From NCBI GenBank assembly GCA_031264715.1, contig JAISDP010000157.1, forward strand, positions 1 through 9,611: DNA of 9,611 bases. Direction: 5' to 3'. Below, piece by piece: positions 1 through 7,553 of the stretch. Source of the DNA: Bacteroidales bacterium. Lineage in GTDB: Bacteria > Bacteroidota > Bacteroidia > Bacteroidales > UBA4181. The notes under the pieces are model-generated. The model ran no database searches. It saw nothing but the letters and a program-made list of their open reading frames with translations, and was not told the DNA's origin. The number at the start of each line of letters is the position of its first letter. Within the stretch, counting starts at the first letter, position 1. The position numbers and the translations under genes were made by a program.

Positions 1-718
1 GTGCAAAATATGCTTCGCGGAGGGGGACTGTATAAATCGTGCGCCAGGCTACCCGGGGTAACCATACGGACACGGCCATCAACGCCAGCAAATAAAGATA
101 TTTGTTCCAGACGCTCCATTTCCTGTTGCCTCGCCGAGGACAACAGGGCGGGGAGAAAGGCTGACTTAACTCGAAAATGAACATCAGCGCCGACAGCAGC
201 AGAGCGTTCCCCCCGGCGATCAAATACAGGACAGCGAACAGTATCAAGCCTGCAAAATACCTTCCCGGCAAGGAGATTGAAATGTACTGTCTGAACCCTG
301 CCAGTGCAAGCAGAAGTCCCAGCGCCGCCGACATGTTGAAATGGGCATTCACAAAAGACCCCAAGAGTAAAACGGCAGGGATGAACGGGATGAAGAACAG
401 CCGTCCGATGTTGCCGCAAGCCCGGCAAACAGAGTAGAAAAGCAGGTAGACAGCTGCGAGGACGCCCGCGATGATCATGGCGCCTGCAACGGGATAGAAA
501 TAGAACTGCGTGAGAAACGAGCCCAGATAACCGGATAAGCCGCCGGGTAGACCGAGATATGAGCGGAGATACAACCCGTCGAACCGGAAAAGCTGCATCT
601 GCTCGTGATAGAACAGGATGCAATAGCGGTTGCAGCCGTAGACCCACAGCGCCGCAAACACAGCAAACAGGACGAGCGTGAAGCATATTACCAGGGAATA
701 TAACCGGGGGCTGGTCAT
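1..718 (-). CDS. Polytopic inner-membrane protein, N-terminal part (DUF6057-like); cut by window edge
   Basis: Reading the minus strand from the ATG at 718-716, the frame stays open to the window edge and gives 239 residues without a stop. The protein is strongly hydrophobic. Likely membrane spans lie near residues 7-28, 76-97, 106-122, 128-142, 153-183 and 205-220. Between the first two spans is a polar stretch with FYHEQMQLFRFD followed by LGLPGGLSGYLGSFLTQFY (residues 55-73). That arrangement resembles the Bacteroidota family DUF6057, large membrane proteins of unknown function, but this is recalled similarity and not a search. An AAAGGA sequence (minus strand 729-724) sits 5 bases before the ATG and supports the start. 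The gene is divergent from the helicase. The C-terminal part is missing, so any soluble C-terminal domain cannot be judged. I am confident it is a real membrane-protein gene, less so about the family, and I assign no function. Confidence 0.75.
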   Translation of the reverse strand, partial: MTSPRLYSLVICFTLVLFAVFAALWVYGCNRYCILFYHEQMQLFRFDGLYLRSYLGLPGGLSGYLGSFLTQFYFYPVAGAMIIAGVLAAVYLLFYSVCRACGNIGRLFFIPFIPAVLLLGSFVNAHFNMSAALGLLLALAGFRQYISISLPGRYFAGLILFAVLYLIAGGNALLLSALMFIFELSQPFSPPCCPRRGNRKWSVWNKYLYLLALMAVSVWLPRVAWRTIYTVPLREAYFA

Positions 719-815
719 AAAAATCCTTTGTTTGTTTTATCTGTGCAGGCTATCCCTGTGTTGCCTGTTTCGTTCGATAAATCCTTCATATCGTTTACCG
801 TATAAAATATGGGCG

Positions 816-823
816 TAAAGGTA
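816..823 (-). promoter_or_regulatory. Possible -7 box (TACCTTTA) for the membrane-protein gene
   Basis: On the minus strand, TACCTTTA matches the Bacteroidota -7 consensus TAnnTTTG at all but the last base. It lies about 100 bases upstream of the ATG at 718, which would give a long 5' leader. I see no clear TTTG-type -33 element at the usual spacing, so this is a weak call. Confidence 0.3.
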
Positions 824-869
824 GTATAAATAATTCGACATTTTGGAATGTACCTGCGGGAAAGGAATT

Positions 870-901
870 TTTACGCTCATTAAAAAAAATGTATATCTTT
901 G
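870..901 (+). promoter_or_regulatory. Likely Bacteroidota sigma-ABfr-type promoter for the helicase
   Basis: TATCTTTG at 894-901 is an exact match to the Bacteroidota -7 consensus TAnnTTTG. A TTTA at 870-873 stands 20 bases upstream, where a TTTG -33 element is expected. Transcription would start near 908, leaving a leader of about 25 bases before the ATG at 933. No Shine-Dalgarno sequence is evident, which is common in this phylum. Confidence 0.55.
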
Positions 902-932
902 GCGTCAGAAACCATTTTCAGACTGATCATTG

Positions 933-3188
933 ATGATTACCCCGGATTCAAATAATCCCGTTTTCCAATTGGCCGCCGATTTTGTGAACCAGACCTCGCA
1001 GCATATTTTCCTTACCGGGAAAGCGGGGACAGGGAAAACGACTTTTTTGAAACATATTCGGTACGCCACGCACAAGAACTGTATTGTAGCTGCACCGACG
1101 GGCGTGGCGGCGATCAATGCCGGCGGGATGACGCTTCATTCGCTGTTCCAGTTGCCGTTCGAACCGTTTGTTCCCGGTATGGACTTCCGCAATTCCAAAG
1201 AACGGTTCAGATTTTCGGCAGCCAAGCGCGACATGCTGCAACGCCTGGAGCTTCTGATCATCGACGAGGTGAGCATGCTTCGTGCCGATACGCTTGATTC
1301 CATCGACTCCATGCTGCGTTACATACGCCGCAGCGATCGTCCCTTTGGCGGCGTGCAGATGCTATACATCGGCGATATGTTCCAATTGCCGCCGGTAGTG
1401 AAGGAAGAGGAATGGGATTTCCTGCGCGGGCACTATCAGTCGCTTTTCTTTTTTCATGCAAAAGCCGTGCAGCGTGTGCCGCCGGTTTACCTCGAGCTGA
1501 AAAAGGTCTACCGCCAGCGCGAACAGTCTTTCGTGGATCTGCTCAACCGCGTGCGCAACGACGAACTGACGCGGGACGATTTGCTGGCGCTCAACCGGCA
1601 GTATCAGGCGGGCTTCAGGCCGCCCGACGGCGAGAAATACATCACGCTCACCACCCGCAACGTCAAGGCAGATGCCGTCAACAGCCGGGAGCTGAACCGG
1701 CTGACCGCTCCCGCGCACCGTTTCGAAGGCGAAATCAGGGGCGAATTTCCCGAATATTCGCTGCCTACCGAAATGACGCTTACCTTGAAAGAAGGCGCAC
1801 AAATCATGTTTATCAAGAACGATACGGGCGAGGATCGCCGTTACTACAACGGGAAACTTGGAACCATCGCACGCATCGGCAAGGACGGCATTGAGGTGCG
1901 GCTCGAGGGTTCGGGCGATGTGATTGCCATCGAAAAGGAAACATGGAAAAATATCCGGTATTCGCTCAACAAGGAAACGGCCGAAATAGAGGAAGAGGAA
2001 CTGGGCTCTTTCGTCCAGTATCCCGTCCGTCTGGCTTGGGCTATCACCATACACAAGAGCCAGGGCCTGACTTTCGAGCGGGCTATCATTGATACGGGCG
2101 ACGCTTTTGCCCCGGGACAGGCGTACGTGGCGCTGAGCCGCTGCACATCGCTCGAAGGCATCGTGCTTCTTTCGCAGATCACACAACGGAGCGTACAAAC
2201 CGACTCCCAGGCAGTGCAACTGTCGAAGTCGGAAAAGGAGCAAGCCGAATTGCAGCAGATACTCGAAAAAGAGAAAAAACGGTTCTGGGACGAACGGTTG
2301 CTGTTGTATTTCGATTGTAAGGATTTGATCAGTGTCCCGCACAATCTCAACAAATTACTGGAGGAGAAAATTTCGGACGATTATGTTCCGGCGCAAAAGC
2401 TTGCAAAAAACATGCTGGAACAGGCTTATCGCATACAAGCGGTGGCTGCCAGGTTCCAGGCGCAATTGAGAGCCATCGTGCAGCAACCGGCAACAGATAT
2501 GGCGCTGTTGGCCGAACGTTGCTGCAAGGCTGCGGCTTATTTCCATCAGGCCGTCGTCGAAGGGATGCTTTTGCCTTTGCAGCAGTATATCAATGGTTTT
2601 AAGATAAAGAAAGCGAAAACATTCTACAAGAACCTTTGCGGCCTGGAACTCGACCTGAAATTGTTTATTGAGAATATGAAAAAGGTGAGGTACAACGATA
2701 TTCCACTAGCCGGGGAACTGGTTTTGCCCATCCCGGAGCGTGAAGGACTGTACCGGACTCCTATAAAAACGGGAGAGCCAATACCAGCAAAAACGACGAA
2801 GCCAAAAATGCCGGTAAATAAAGCCGGGCCGGAGCAACGCGAACGCCCTCAGCCGGGGGAACAACGGATGCATATCCCGTCGGCCGGGCAAAGCTTTGAC
2901 CTGTTCCGCAAAGGGCTTTCCATGAAGGAAATCGCCCAGGCGCGCAACATAAGCGAGACAACGGTAGCGTCGCACCTGGCGGAATTTGTGCTGTCCGGCG
3001 AATTGCCCGTCACCGATCTTGTTCCGCAGGAAAAACTTTCCGAATTATTGCCCTGGGTACAGGCCGCCATTGCCGAAGACAACCTGCGCCTGGCGCCCAT
3101 CAAGGAGTCGGTCGACGAGCGGTTTTCATACAACGACATCCGTTTCGTGATGAACTATTGCCTCTACGAGCGGAGCAGGAAGGATTGA
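933..3188 (+). CDS. Pif1/RecD-like superfamily 1 DNA helicase with C-terminal helix-turn-helix region
   Basis: This encodes a 751-residue ATP-dependent DNA helicase of the Pif1/RecD2 (SF1B) type, expected to unwind DNA in the cytoplasm. Visible motifs in order: Walker A GKAGTGKTT (29-37), motif Ia APTGVAA (54-60), Walker B DEVSM (111-115), motif III GDMFQLPP (147-154), motif V IHKSQGLT (373-380) and motif VI QAYVALSRC (396-404). A charged alpha-helical middle follows, then a Pro/Lys-rich linker at about 598-653. The C-terminal region (about 654-751) contains SMKEIAQARNISETTVASHL, a helix-turn-helix like the HTH_40 domain found at the end of RecQ-type and related helicases. An in-frame TTG lies just upstream at 930, but the ATG at 933 is the better start: it leads directly into the conserved N-terminus and sits properly behind the 894-901 promoter box. 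All catalytic motifs are intact. The gene is monocistronic on its strand and convergent with the esterase. Its exact substrate (repair, fork processing or R-loops) cannot be read from sequence. Confidence 0.95.
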   Translation: MITPDSNNPVFQLAADFVNQTSQHIFLTGKAGTGKTTFLKHIRYATHKNCIVAAPTGVAAINAGGMTLHSLFQLPFEPFVPGMDFRNSKERFRFSAAKRDMLQRLELLIIDEVSMLRADTLDSIDSMLRYIRRSDRPFGGVQMLYIGDMFQLPPVVKEEEWDFLRGHYQSLFFFHAKAVQRVPPVYLELKKVYRQREQSFVDLLNRVRNDELTRDDLLALNRQYQAGFRPPDGEKYITLTTRNVKADAVNSRELNRLTAPAHRFEGEIRGEFPEYSLPTEMTLTLKEGAQIMFIKNDTGEDRRYYNGKLGTIARIGKDGIEVRLEGSGDVIAIEKETWKNIRYSLNKETAEIEEEELGSFVQYPVRLAWAITIHKSQGLTFERAIIDTGDAFAPGQAYVALSRCTSLEGIVLLSQITQRSVQTDSQAVQLSKSEKEQAELQQILEKEKKRFWDERLLLYFDCKDLISVPHNLNKLLEEKISDDYVPAQKLAKNMLEQAYRIQAVAARFQAQLRAIVQQPATDMALLAERCCKAAAYFHQAVVEGMLLPLQQYINGFKIKKAKTFYKNLCGLELDLKLFIENMKKVRYNDIPLAGELVLPIPEREGLYRTPIKTGEPIPAKTTKPKMPVNKAGPEQRERPQPGEQRMHIPSAGQSFDLFRKGLSMKEIAQARNISETTVASHLAEFVLSGELPVTDLVPQEKLSELLPWVQAAIAEDNLRLAPIKESVDERFSYNDIRFVMNYCLYERSRKD

Positions 3189-3206
3189 TGCGAACCCCTG
3201 AATTAC

Positions 3207-4622
3207 TTACCAATCGTCGGTGCGGAACGATGATACCGGGAGGTTGCCTTCGACGGTGAACAGCTCTGTAGCCGAAGTATCGTCGAAACAGTAACGCACT
3301 GCAACCGGTTCAGCCACAGCAGGCGAGAACACATATACCTTGTTGCCCGAATAGGCAGCCTTGGCGGAATAAAAGCGTTTATCCTTGCCGGCAATACGGA
3401 AATTCAGTATTTCCTTGCCGTAAGTGGTCAGTCCGGGATCGACATTCATATCGAAAGTCACTATAGCTACACGCCCTTCTATTTCAAGCGATTTAAGTTC
3501 GGGGCTGCGATATTGCATCTTATCCAGACCATAGGTCTTGGCCAGCGCCCAAAAAGCCATGCGCTCACCGGCGTCGCGTTTCTTTGGCGGATGGATACAG
3601 CCTGTACTCTCGGCATCCATCAGCACAGCCATACCCGTATTTGGGGTAGTGGTCATGCCTTTGGCCTGTGCTTCGCGGATATAGCCCGAGTTGACGCCTC
3701 CACCGTAGTTGTACGGCGCAATCTGGCAATAGTAGAACGGAAATTCGCCCACACCCCAGATGTTACGCCACTCGCGCACCATTGCGTCGAACATTTTTAC
3801 ATATAAAGCAGGCTCTTCCCGGTTCGATTCGCCCTGGTACCAGATAGCTCCACGGATACCATAGCCCGCAATGGGATGGAGCATGCCATTGTAAAGCACG
3901 GTAGGCGTACCGTTCTGTACCTTGATGTCGGCATCGGATGCAGGGACAGGTTTTTCAGGAATGTCTTTCAACGAGTTGGGCGTCATCCACGCTTCGATGC
4001 GCGAGCCGCCCCAACTGGTATGGATCAACCCCACGGGCACGTTCAGCGACTGGTTGATCAAACGTCCGAAGAAATAACCGGCGGCGGTAAATCCGGGCGT
4101 TGTTTGCGGGTTGGCTACTTCCCAGGCGCCCACGCAGTCGTCCTGCGGAGCGGCTTTCGACGCTTTCTTCAAAGTGAAACAGCGTATGCCCGGGTTAGCC
4201 GATGCAGCAATCGCTTCGGGACCGCCCTCAACGGGCTGATCACGGTAACCTTTCATCGGCATTTCCATGTTTGACTGCCCGGAACAAATCCAAACCTCGC
4301 CGATAAGGATATTTCCCAGGACAATGGCTTTTCCGTCGCTGATGGTGAGCGTGCAGGGCGTAAATCCGGCAGCCGGCGTAGCAATCTTCACCCGCCAGCA
4401 GCCTTGAGCATCGCTCGTGACGCTGTACGTTTTCTTATCCCACGAGCCGGTAATGCGCACGCCGGTATTGGGCTTGGCCCATCCCCACACAGCAACTTGC
4501 GACTGTTGCTGCAACACCATATTGTCGCCGAAAATGGCAGGCAGTTTTACATCGGCACGCGCCTCGAAAACGAAAACTGCAAAAAGCGAACATGCAAAAT
4601 AAAGATTAACAAGTTTTTTCAT
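3207..4622 (-). CDS. Secreted sialate O-acetylesterase (SASA/SIAE family)
   Basis: A 471-residue serine esterase of the sialate O-acetylesterase family, which removes O-acetyl groups from sialic acids or other acetylated glycans. Residues 1-23 form a signal peptide ending in ARA before D24, so it acts in the periplasm or outside the cell. Next is a beta-rich segment (LPAIFGDNMVLQQ at 27-39) typical of the family N-terminus. The catalytic core shows GQSNMEMP (115-122) with the nucleophile Ser117, WYQGESN (261-267), and IHPPKKRDAGER (343-354) with the probable catalytic His344. An upstream in-frame ATG at 4682 would add 20 residues before the signal peptide. The start at 4622 is preferred because it begins MKKLVNLYFACSLF directly. 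No sialidase, transporter or SusCD pair is adjacent, so the true substrate (sialic acid, acetylated xylan or another glycan) is open. Length is close to that expected for single-module members. Confidence 0.9.
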   Translation of the reverse strand: MKKLVNLYFACSLFAVFVFEARADVKLPAIFGDNMVLQQQSQVAVWGWAKPNTGVRITGSWDKKTYSVTSDAQGCWRVKIATPAAGFTPCTLTISDGKAIVLGNILIGEVWICSGQSNMEMPMKGYRDQPVEGGPEAIAASANPGIRCFTLKKASKAAPQDDCVGAWEVANPQTTPGFTAAGYFFGRLINQSLNVPVGLIHTSWGGSRIEAWMTPNSLKDIPEKPVPASDADIKVQNGTPTVLYNGMLHPIAGYGIRGAIWYQGESNREEPALYVKMFDAMVREWRNIWGVGEFPFYYCQIAPYNYGGGVNSGYIREAQAKGMTTTPNTGMAVLMDAESTGCIHPPKKRDAGERMAFWALAKTYGLDKMQYRSPELKSLEIEGRVAIVTFDMNVDPGLTTYGKEILNFRIAGKDKRFYSAKAAYSGNKVYVFSPAVAEPVAVRYCFDDTSATELFTVEGNLPVSSFRTDDW

Positions 4623-4671
4623 TTTAGATGAATGGATAACTGATGGTGATTTGTATGATATTTGAAACTGT

Positions 4672-4703
4672 AAAAGTAGCATTTTCTTAAAATAAATATA
4701 AAA
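4672..4703 (-). promoter_or_regulatory. Possible promoter for the esterase gene
   Basis: On the minus strand, TACTTTTA (4679-4672) resembles TAnnTTTG with the last base changed. TTTT at 4703-4700 lies 20 bases upstream in place of TTTG. Transcription from here would start downstream of the alternative ATG at 4682, which fits the esterase start at 4622 with a leader of about 45 bases. The area is very AT-rich, so a chance match is possible. Confidence 0.35.
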
Positions 4704-4771
4704 AAATCACAAAATTCAAAATACCGGGAACTATATTTTTCCTGGGGGGTTCCTATTATTTTATATTTCAG

Positions 4772-4791
4772 AAATTTCCGGACGGAAATTT
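4772..4791. repeat. 20-bp near-perfect palindrome beside the tandem repeats
   Basis: AAATTTCCGGACGGAAATTT has 9-bp self-complementary arms (4772-4780 and 4783-4791) around a 2-base centre. As RNA it could form an 8-bp stem with a 4-base loop. It lies in the degenerate left edge of the 41-bp array and may be a diverged copy of the junction palindrome. Confidence 0.6.
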
Positions 4792-4912
4792 TCTGTCGCC
4801 GGCGATCGCAGGACGGAAAATTCCGTGGAATTTCTGTTGCCAGAGATTCCAGGATGAAAAATTCCATGGAATTTCTGTTGCCGGAGACTCCGGGACGAAA
4901 AATTCCATGGAA
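4790..4912. repeat. Three tandem copies of a 41-bp palindrome-containing repeat, with degenerate flanking copies
   Basis: Three head-to-tail units occupy 4790-4830, 4831-4871 and 4872-4912. Each begins TTTCTGTYGCC, continues through a variable middle and a GGAYGRAAAA-like block, and ends TTCCRTGGAA. The anchor TTTCTG recurs at exactly 41-base intervals. Degenerate partial copies extend left to about 4770 and right to about 4950 (GGCAGGATGGAAAAATC at 4930-4946 echoes the middle of the unit). Each unit-to-unit junction forms a palindrome: AAATTCCATGGAATTT at 4859-4874 is perfect over 16 bases, AATTCCATGGAATT at 4901-4914 is perfect over 14, and the first junction has one central mismatch. As 41 is not a multiple of three, the array is unlikely to encode a peptide repeat. 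Its function is unknown; it could form mRNA hairpins after the receptor gene or serve as a row of protein-binding sites. Confidence 0.85.
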
Positions 4913-4958
4913 TTCCGGATATCGATATCGGCAGGATGGAAAAATCAATACCTTAATT

Positions 4959-4999
4959 ACCTCATTAAAACGATGAAGGCGGTTGCGGAAAAATGAGGT
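4959..4999. other. Inverted repeat downstream of the receptor gene
   Basis: ACCTCATT (4959-4966) and AATGAGGT (4992-4999) are perfect 8-bp complements around a 25-base spacer, starting 56 bases past the receptor stop in the direction of transcription. The large loop and lack of a strong T-run make it a poor intrinsic terminator. It may be chance. Confidence 0.25.
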
Positions 5000-5055
5000 T
5001 TTTGCATTTCTCGCAGCACAGAAAGAAAGATAAAGACATACGCCGGATTTCAACG

Positions 5056-6138
5056 TTAGAAACTTATTCTCAGTTTTACCGAACCCGTACGGCCGAACCC
5101 GTAAAACACGCCATACGCGGTTTCCCTGTTGTGGTCTCTTCCATCGTTGGCATCAACCATATATTCCTTATTGAACAGGTTGAATACGTTAGCCGATACG
5201 GATGCATCCAAACCGCCTGCCCTGAAGCTGTAGCCGCCGCTGATGTCGAAAACTCCCGCCGAAGGCATTTTCCACGGCGATTCGTATTTTTTGGAACCGT
5301 TCAAGGCCAGGTCCGACGGATTGAAATTCCAGTCGGCATAATTGCGGGCGTACAGCAAATAATCCACGCCAAGATAAAGTCCCTTCATCGGTTTGAGTTT
5401 TACGCCCAGCGCGGCGGTGGTTTGCGCCGATCCTCCGACTTTCACACCATTCAGGTCGACGCTCATGCGGGCATGGTCGGCGGCCTGAGCTCCTGACGCA
5501 TGCGCTATTTCCATCTTTCCTGTTACCGTATTCAATCCGTACGATTGCACGGATTGCCCGCCCGAATCGTAGAAGTAGCCGGTGGAATTGCCTGTCCAGC
5601 GCCAGTCGCCCAGCGAAAACATTCCCGTGACATCCAGCCAGCCCAGGGGACCGGTCGAAAAGTCCAATTCAATTCCCTGGTGGATGGCATCGACGCCGGT
5701 CATGTTCAAACTGACCTGGTCGATATTTACATCAATCCCCCTCGTCATGGTTTTGTCCATCCATTTTGTGTGATAGGCGTTCAGTTTTACGTTCAGGAAG
5801 CGGTTTTGAAAGCCGTAGCCAAACTCCGCGGAGAATATTTTTCCGTTGACGGGATCGGGGTTGACGATATTGCTGACCTGCGCCGACAGGAAAACGCCGC
5901 CCGAAAAGAAAGGAGCACGGCTTATGTAGCCGATGTTGGCGAATAGATTATGGCTTTCGGTCAGGTTGTAATTGGCTCCTCCCTTGACTGTAAAACCCGG
6001 AAAGTTTTCTTTTCCGGAGCGGGCATGATCCCGGTCATAATAAAACCGGTCGTAGCGCCAATAGGTAAAGTTCGATACGGAACCCGCAACGAACACATTC
6101 AGTTTTTCGAGGTTGTGTTCGGCCTGGGCAAACACTTC
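5056..6138 (-). pseudogene. TonB-dependent receptor, C-terminal beta-barrel part (displaced by frameshift)
   Basis: This is the 3' part of the receptor gene that begins at 7553, in a different reading frame. Receptor-like sequence starts around EVFAQAEHNLEKLNVFVAG (from about 6138) and continues for some 360 residues to the stop at 5056. It contains typical outer-membrane barrel segments such as VKGGANYNLTESHNLF, RAPFFSGG, SAEFGYGFQNRFLNVKLNAY, and VFNLFNKEYMVDANDG near the end. It closes with GFGRTGSVKLRISF, a final strand with a terminal aromatic residue as in outer-membrane barrels. The frame is open further upstream to 6429, but that part is only the antiparallel-frame shadow of the receptor and has no family character. 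No start with a ribosome site is visible near 6138, so this part is probably not made as a separate protein. It has no other stops or frameshifts, so the damage is recent or is an assembly error. Confidence 0.85.
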
Positions 6139-7553
6139 CCTATTTTTGTGGAATAAGTGGACAGAAGCCCGTACCAGTTGTGGTCGTTTACCGATTTCGA
6201 CATTGCCATGAGCGCCCCGTTGGTAGCGCTGGTATCGTTCATCGCATAGATGTCGCCGTAGGCAAAAGCGCCGTCCGGCTGCCGCAGTTGCATGTTGAGC
6301 AAGCCGTATGACGCCCCGTACCATTTGTTCCGGTATTCCATGCTGTAGCCTTGCCCGCTGTAGCCGTAGCCGCGGCCGATGGACACATACGCGGCCGTGC
6401 TCAGGTTGGAGGTTTCGTTGATTTGCCACAAATGGTTTAATGATATTTGCGGCTTATGGTATGCGTTTTTCGCCGAGGTCTTGCGCTCGCCGCTGATTCC
6501 GCATCCATACGCCGGATTGTAGCGGAAAGCGCTGTTTTCGCCCATGTATTTTTTTACCTGTTGCCAGCCGTCAACCGTCAACCCGTCGTTCTTGTTGCGC
6601 TGGTTGTGCCATTGGGGCGCGCCGAACGCCGTGAACGAAAGCTGGTGGCGATCGCTGATCCGCTTGGCGACATTGATAAAATAGCTGTAGCTGTTGAATT
6701 CAGTACCCTGGATATACCCATCGCCCCGCGTCCTGCCGCCGAGTAGCGTCATCGCCCAGCCCTTATCCGTCAATCCGGTCGATACCTTGAACATTACCTT
6801 ATTGTAGCCGTGATCGCCCATTGTGCAGGACACAAATCCTCCCTGCTGCGCATCAATGGTAGTGGTGATGATGTTGACCGAACCGCCCACCGAGGGGGCC
6901 GACAGCTTGGATGCTCCCAGGCCGCGCTGTACCTGCACCGAACGGCTGACATCCGCCAATTCCGCCCAATTGCTCCAGTACACGCTGCCCCATTCCATGT
7001 CGTTGACCGGGATGCCGTTGACCATCATGGCTATGTTTTCCGATTTGAAGCCCCGCAGCCTTAATTCGGAATCGCCGTAACCTCCGCCTTTCCTGGTTGA
7101 ATAGATACCCGGGACGGCTTTCAATATCTCCGGAAAATCCTGCGTCCCGATCTTTTCTTCGATGCGGGCGCTGTTGATCGACGACAACGCAACAGGAGTT
7201 TTCCGGGCAACGGCAACAGATGAGGTAATGATTACGTCGTCCAGCGAATATTCGTCTGTTTCCAGCATGATCACGCCAAAATCTACAGAACCCGTTCCTG
7301 TGATCGACTTTTCCTGTCCCTTGTATCCCAAATGACTGATGCAGATACTTGAATTTGGAGCAACGGACAGCGAAAACCAGCCGTCGAGGTCGGTAGTCCA
7401 GCCCTGCCTGGCGCCGGGAACCGAAACAGCGGCGCCGGTTAACGGTTCGCCGCTGGAAGCATCTACCACACGGCCTTTTACCGATACCTGAGACAGCGCA
7501 ACACCGGCTGACACGGCGAAGATGGATAAAAAGCAAATAATGCGCTTATTCAT
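6099..7553 (-). pseudogene. TonB-dependent outer-membrane receptor, N-terminal part (truncated by frameshift)
   Basis: This is the 5' part of a TonB-dependent receptor for uptake of an unknown ligand across the outer membrane. Residues 1-21 are a signal peptide (ALS before Q22). Residues 24-100 are a carboxypeptidase-regulatory-like beta-sandwich (KGRVVDASSGEPLTGAAV, TTDLDGWFSL). A TonB-box-like DEYSLDDVIIT (100-110) is followed by the plug (about 115-232), with TQDFPEILKAVPGIYSTRKG, RLRGFK and a VQRGLGASK-SVGGSVNIIT end. Barrel sequence follows (QGTEFNSYSYFINV, GAPQWHNQRN, NDHNWYGLLSTYSTKIG). After residue K473 the frame runs into unrelated residues and stops at 6099; the barrel resumes in the -1 frame. 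Adding one base near GGGAAG would rejoin the frames, but a barrel segment also seems to be missing there. Its ATG lies inside the end of the kinase gene (ATGAATAA overlap), so its translation is probably coupled. It is a family of its own in Bacteroidota, not a classic SusC, and no susD gene is beside it. Confidence 0.88.

Larger units (their letters stand above)
4623..5055. other. 433-bp gene-free region between receptor and esterase
   Basis: I see no credible gene here. The esterase-proximal part (4623-4750) is AT-rich and probably holds the esterase promoter. The centre (about 4770-4955) is a degenerate 41-bp tandem repeat with many palindromes. The receptor-proximal part (4956-5055) contains one spaced inverted repeat and no recognisable coding signal. 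A minus-strand frame of 144 codons runs through the region, but it starts at TTG and reads across the repeats in shifting frames, so it is probably not a protein. Confidence 0.7.

Noticed and set aside
930..932. TTG as the helicase start
   Set aside because: The next codon is ATG at 933, which is a better start and gives the usual short N-terminus.
1362..2342. 326-codon minus-strand open frame inside the helicase gene
   Set aside because: It lies fully antisense to conserved helicase motifs, shows no recognisable domain and no promoter, and is a shadow of a GC-rich coding frame.
3189..3206. Bidirectional terminator between helicase and esterase
   Set aside because: Only 18 bases separate the two stops and no hairpin with a T-run is present.
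4619..5053. 144-codon minus-strand open frame just after the receptor stop
   Set aside because: It starts at TTG, reads through the 41-bp repeat in shifting frames so that similar peptides recur only as an artefact, and overlaps the esterase start and promoter. No family character is visible.
4993..5946. Plus-strand open frames of 167 and 148 codons opposite the receptor
   Set aside because: They are antisense to clear beta-barrel sequence and their residues show no family character.
6139..6429. N-terminal extension of the receptor C-terminal fragment
   Set aside because: These residues come from the wrong frame of the intact barrel sequence and look nothing like a secreted or barrel protein.
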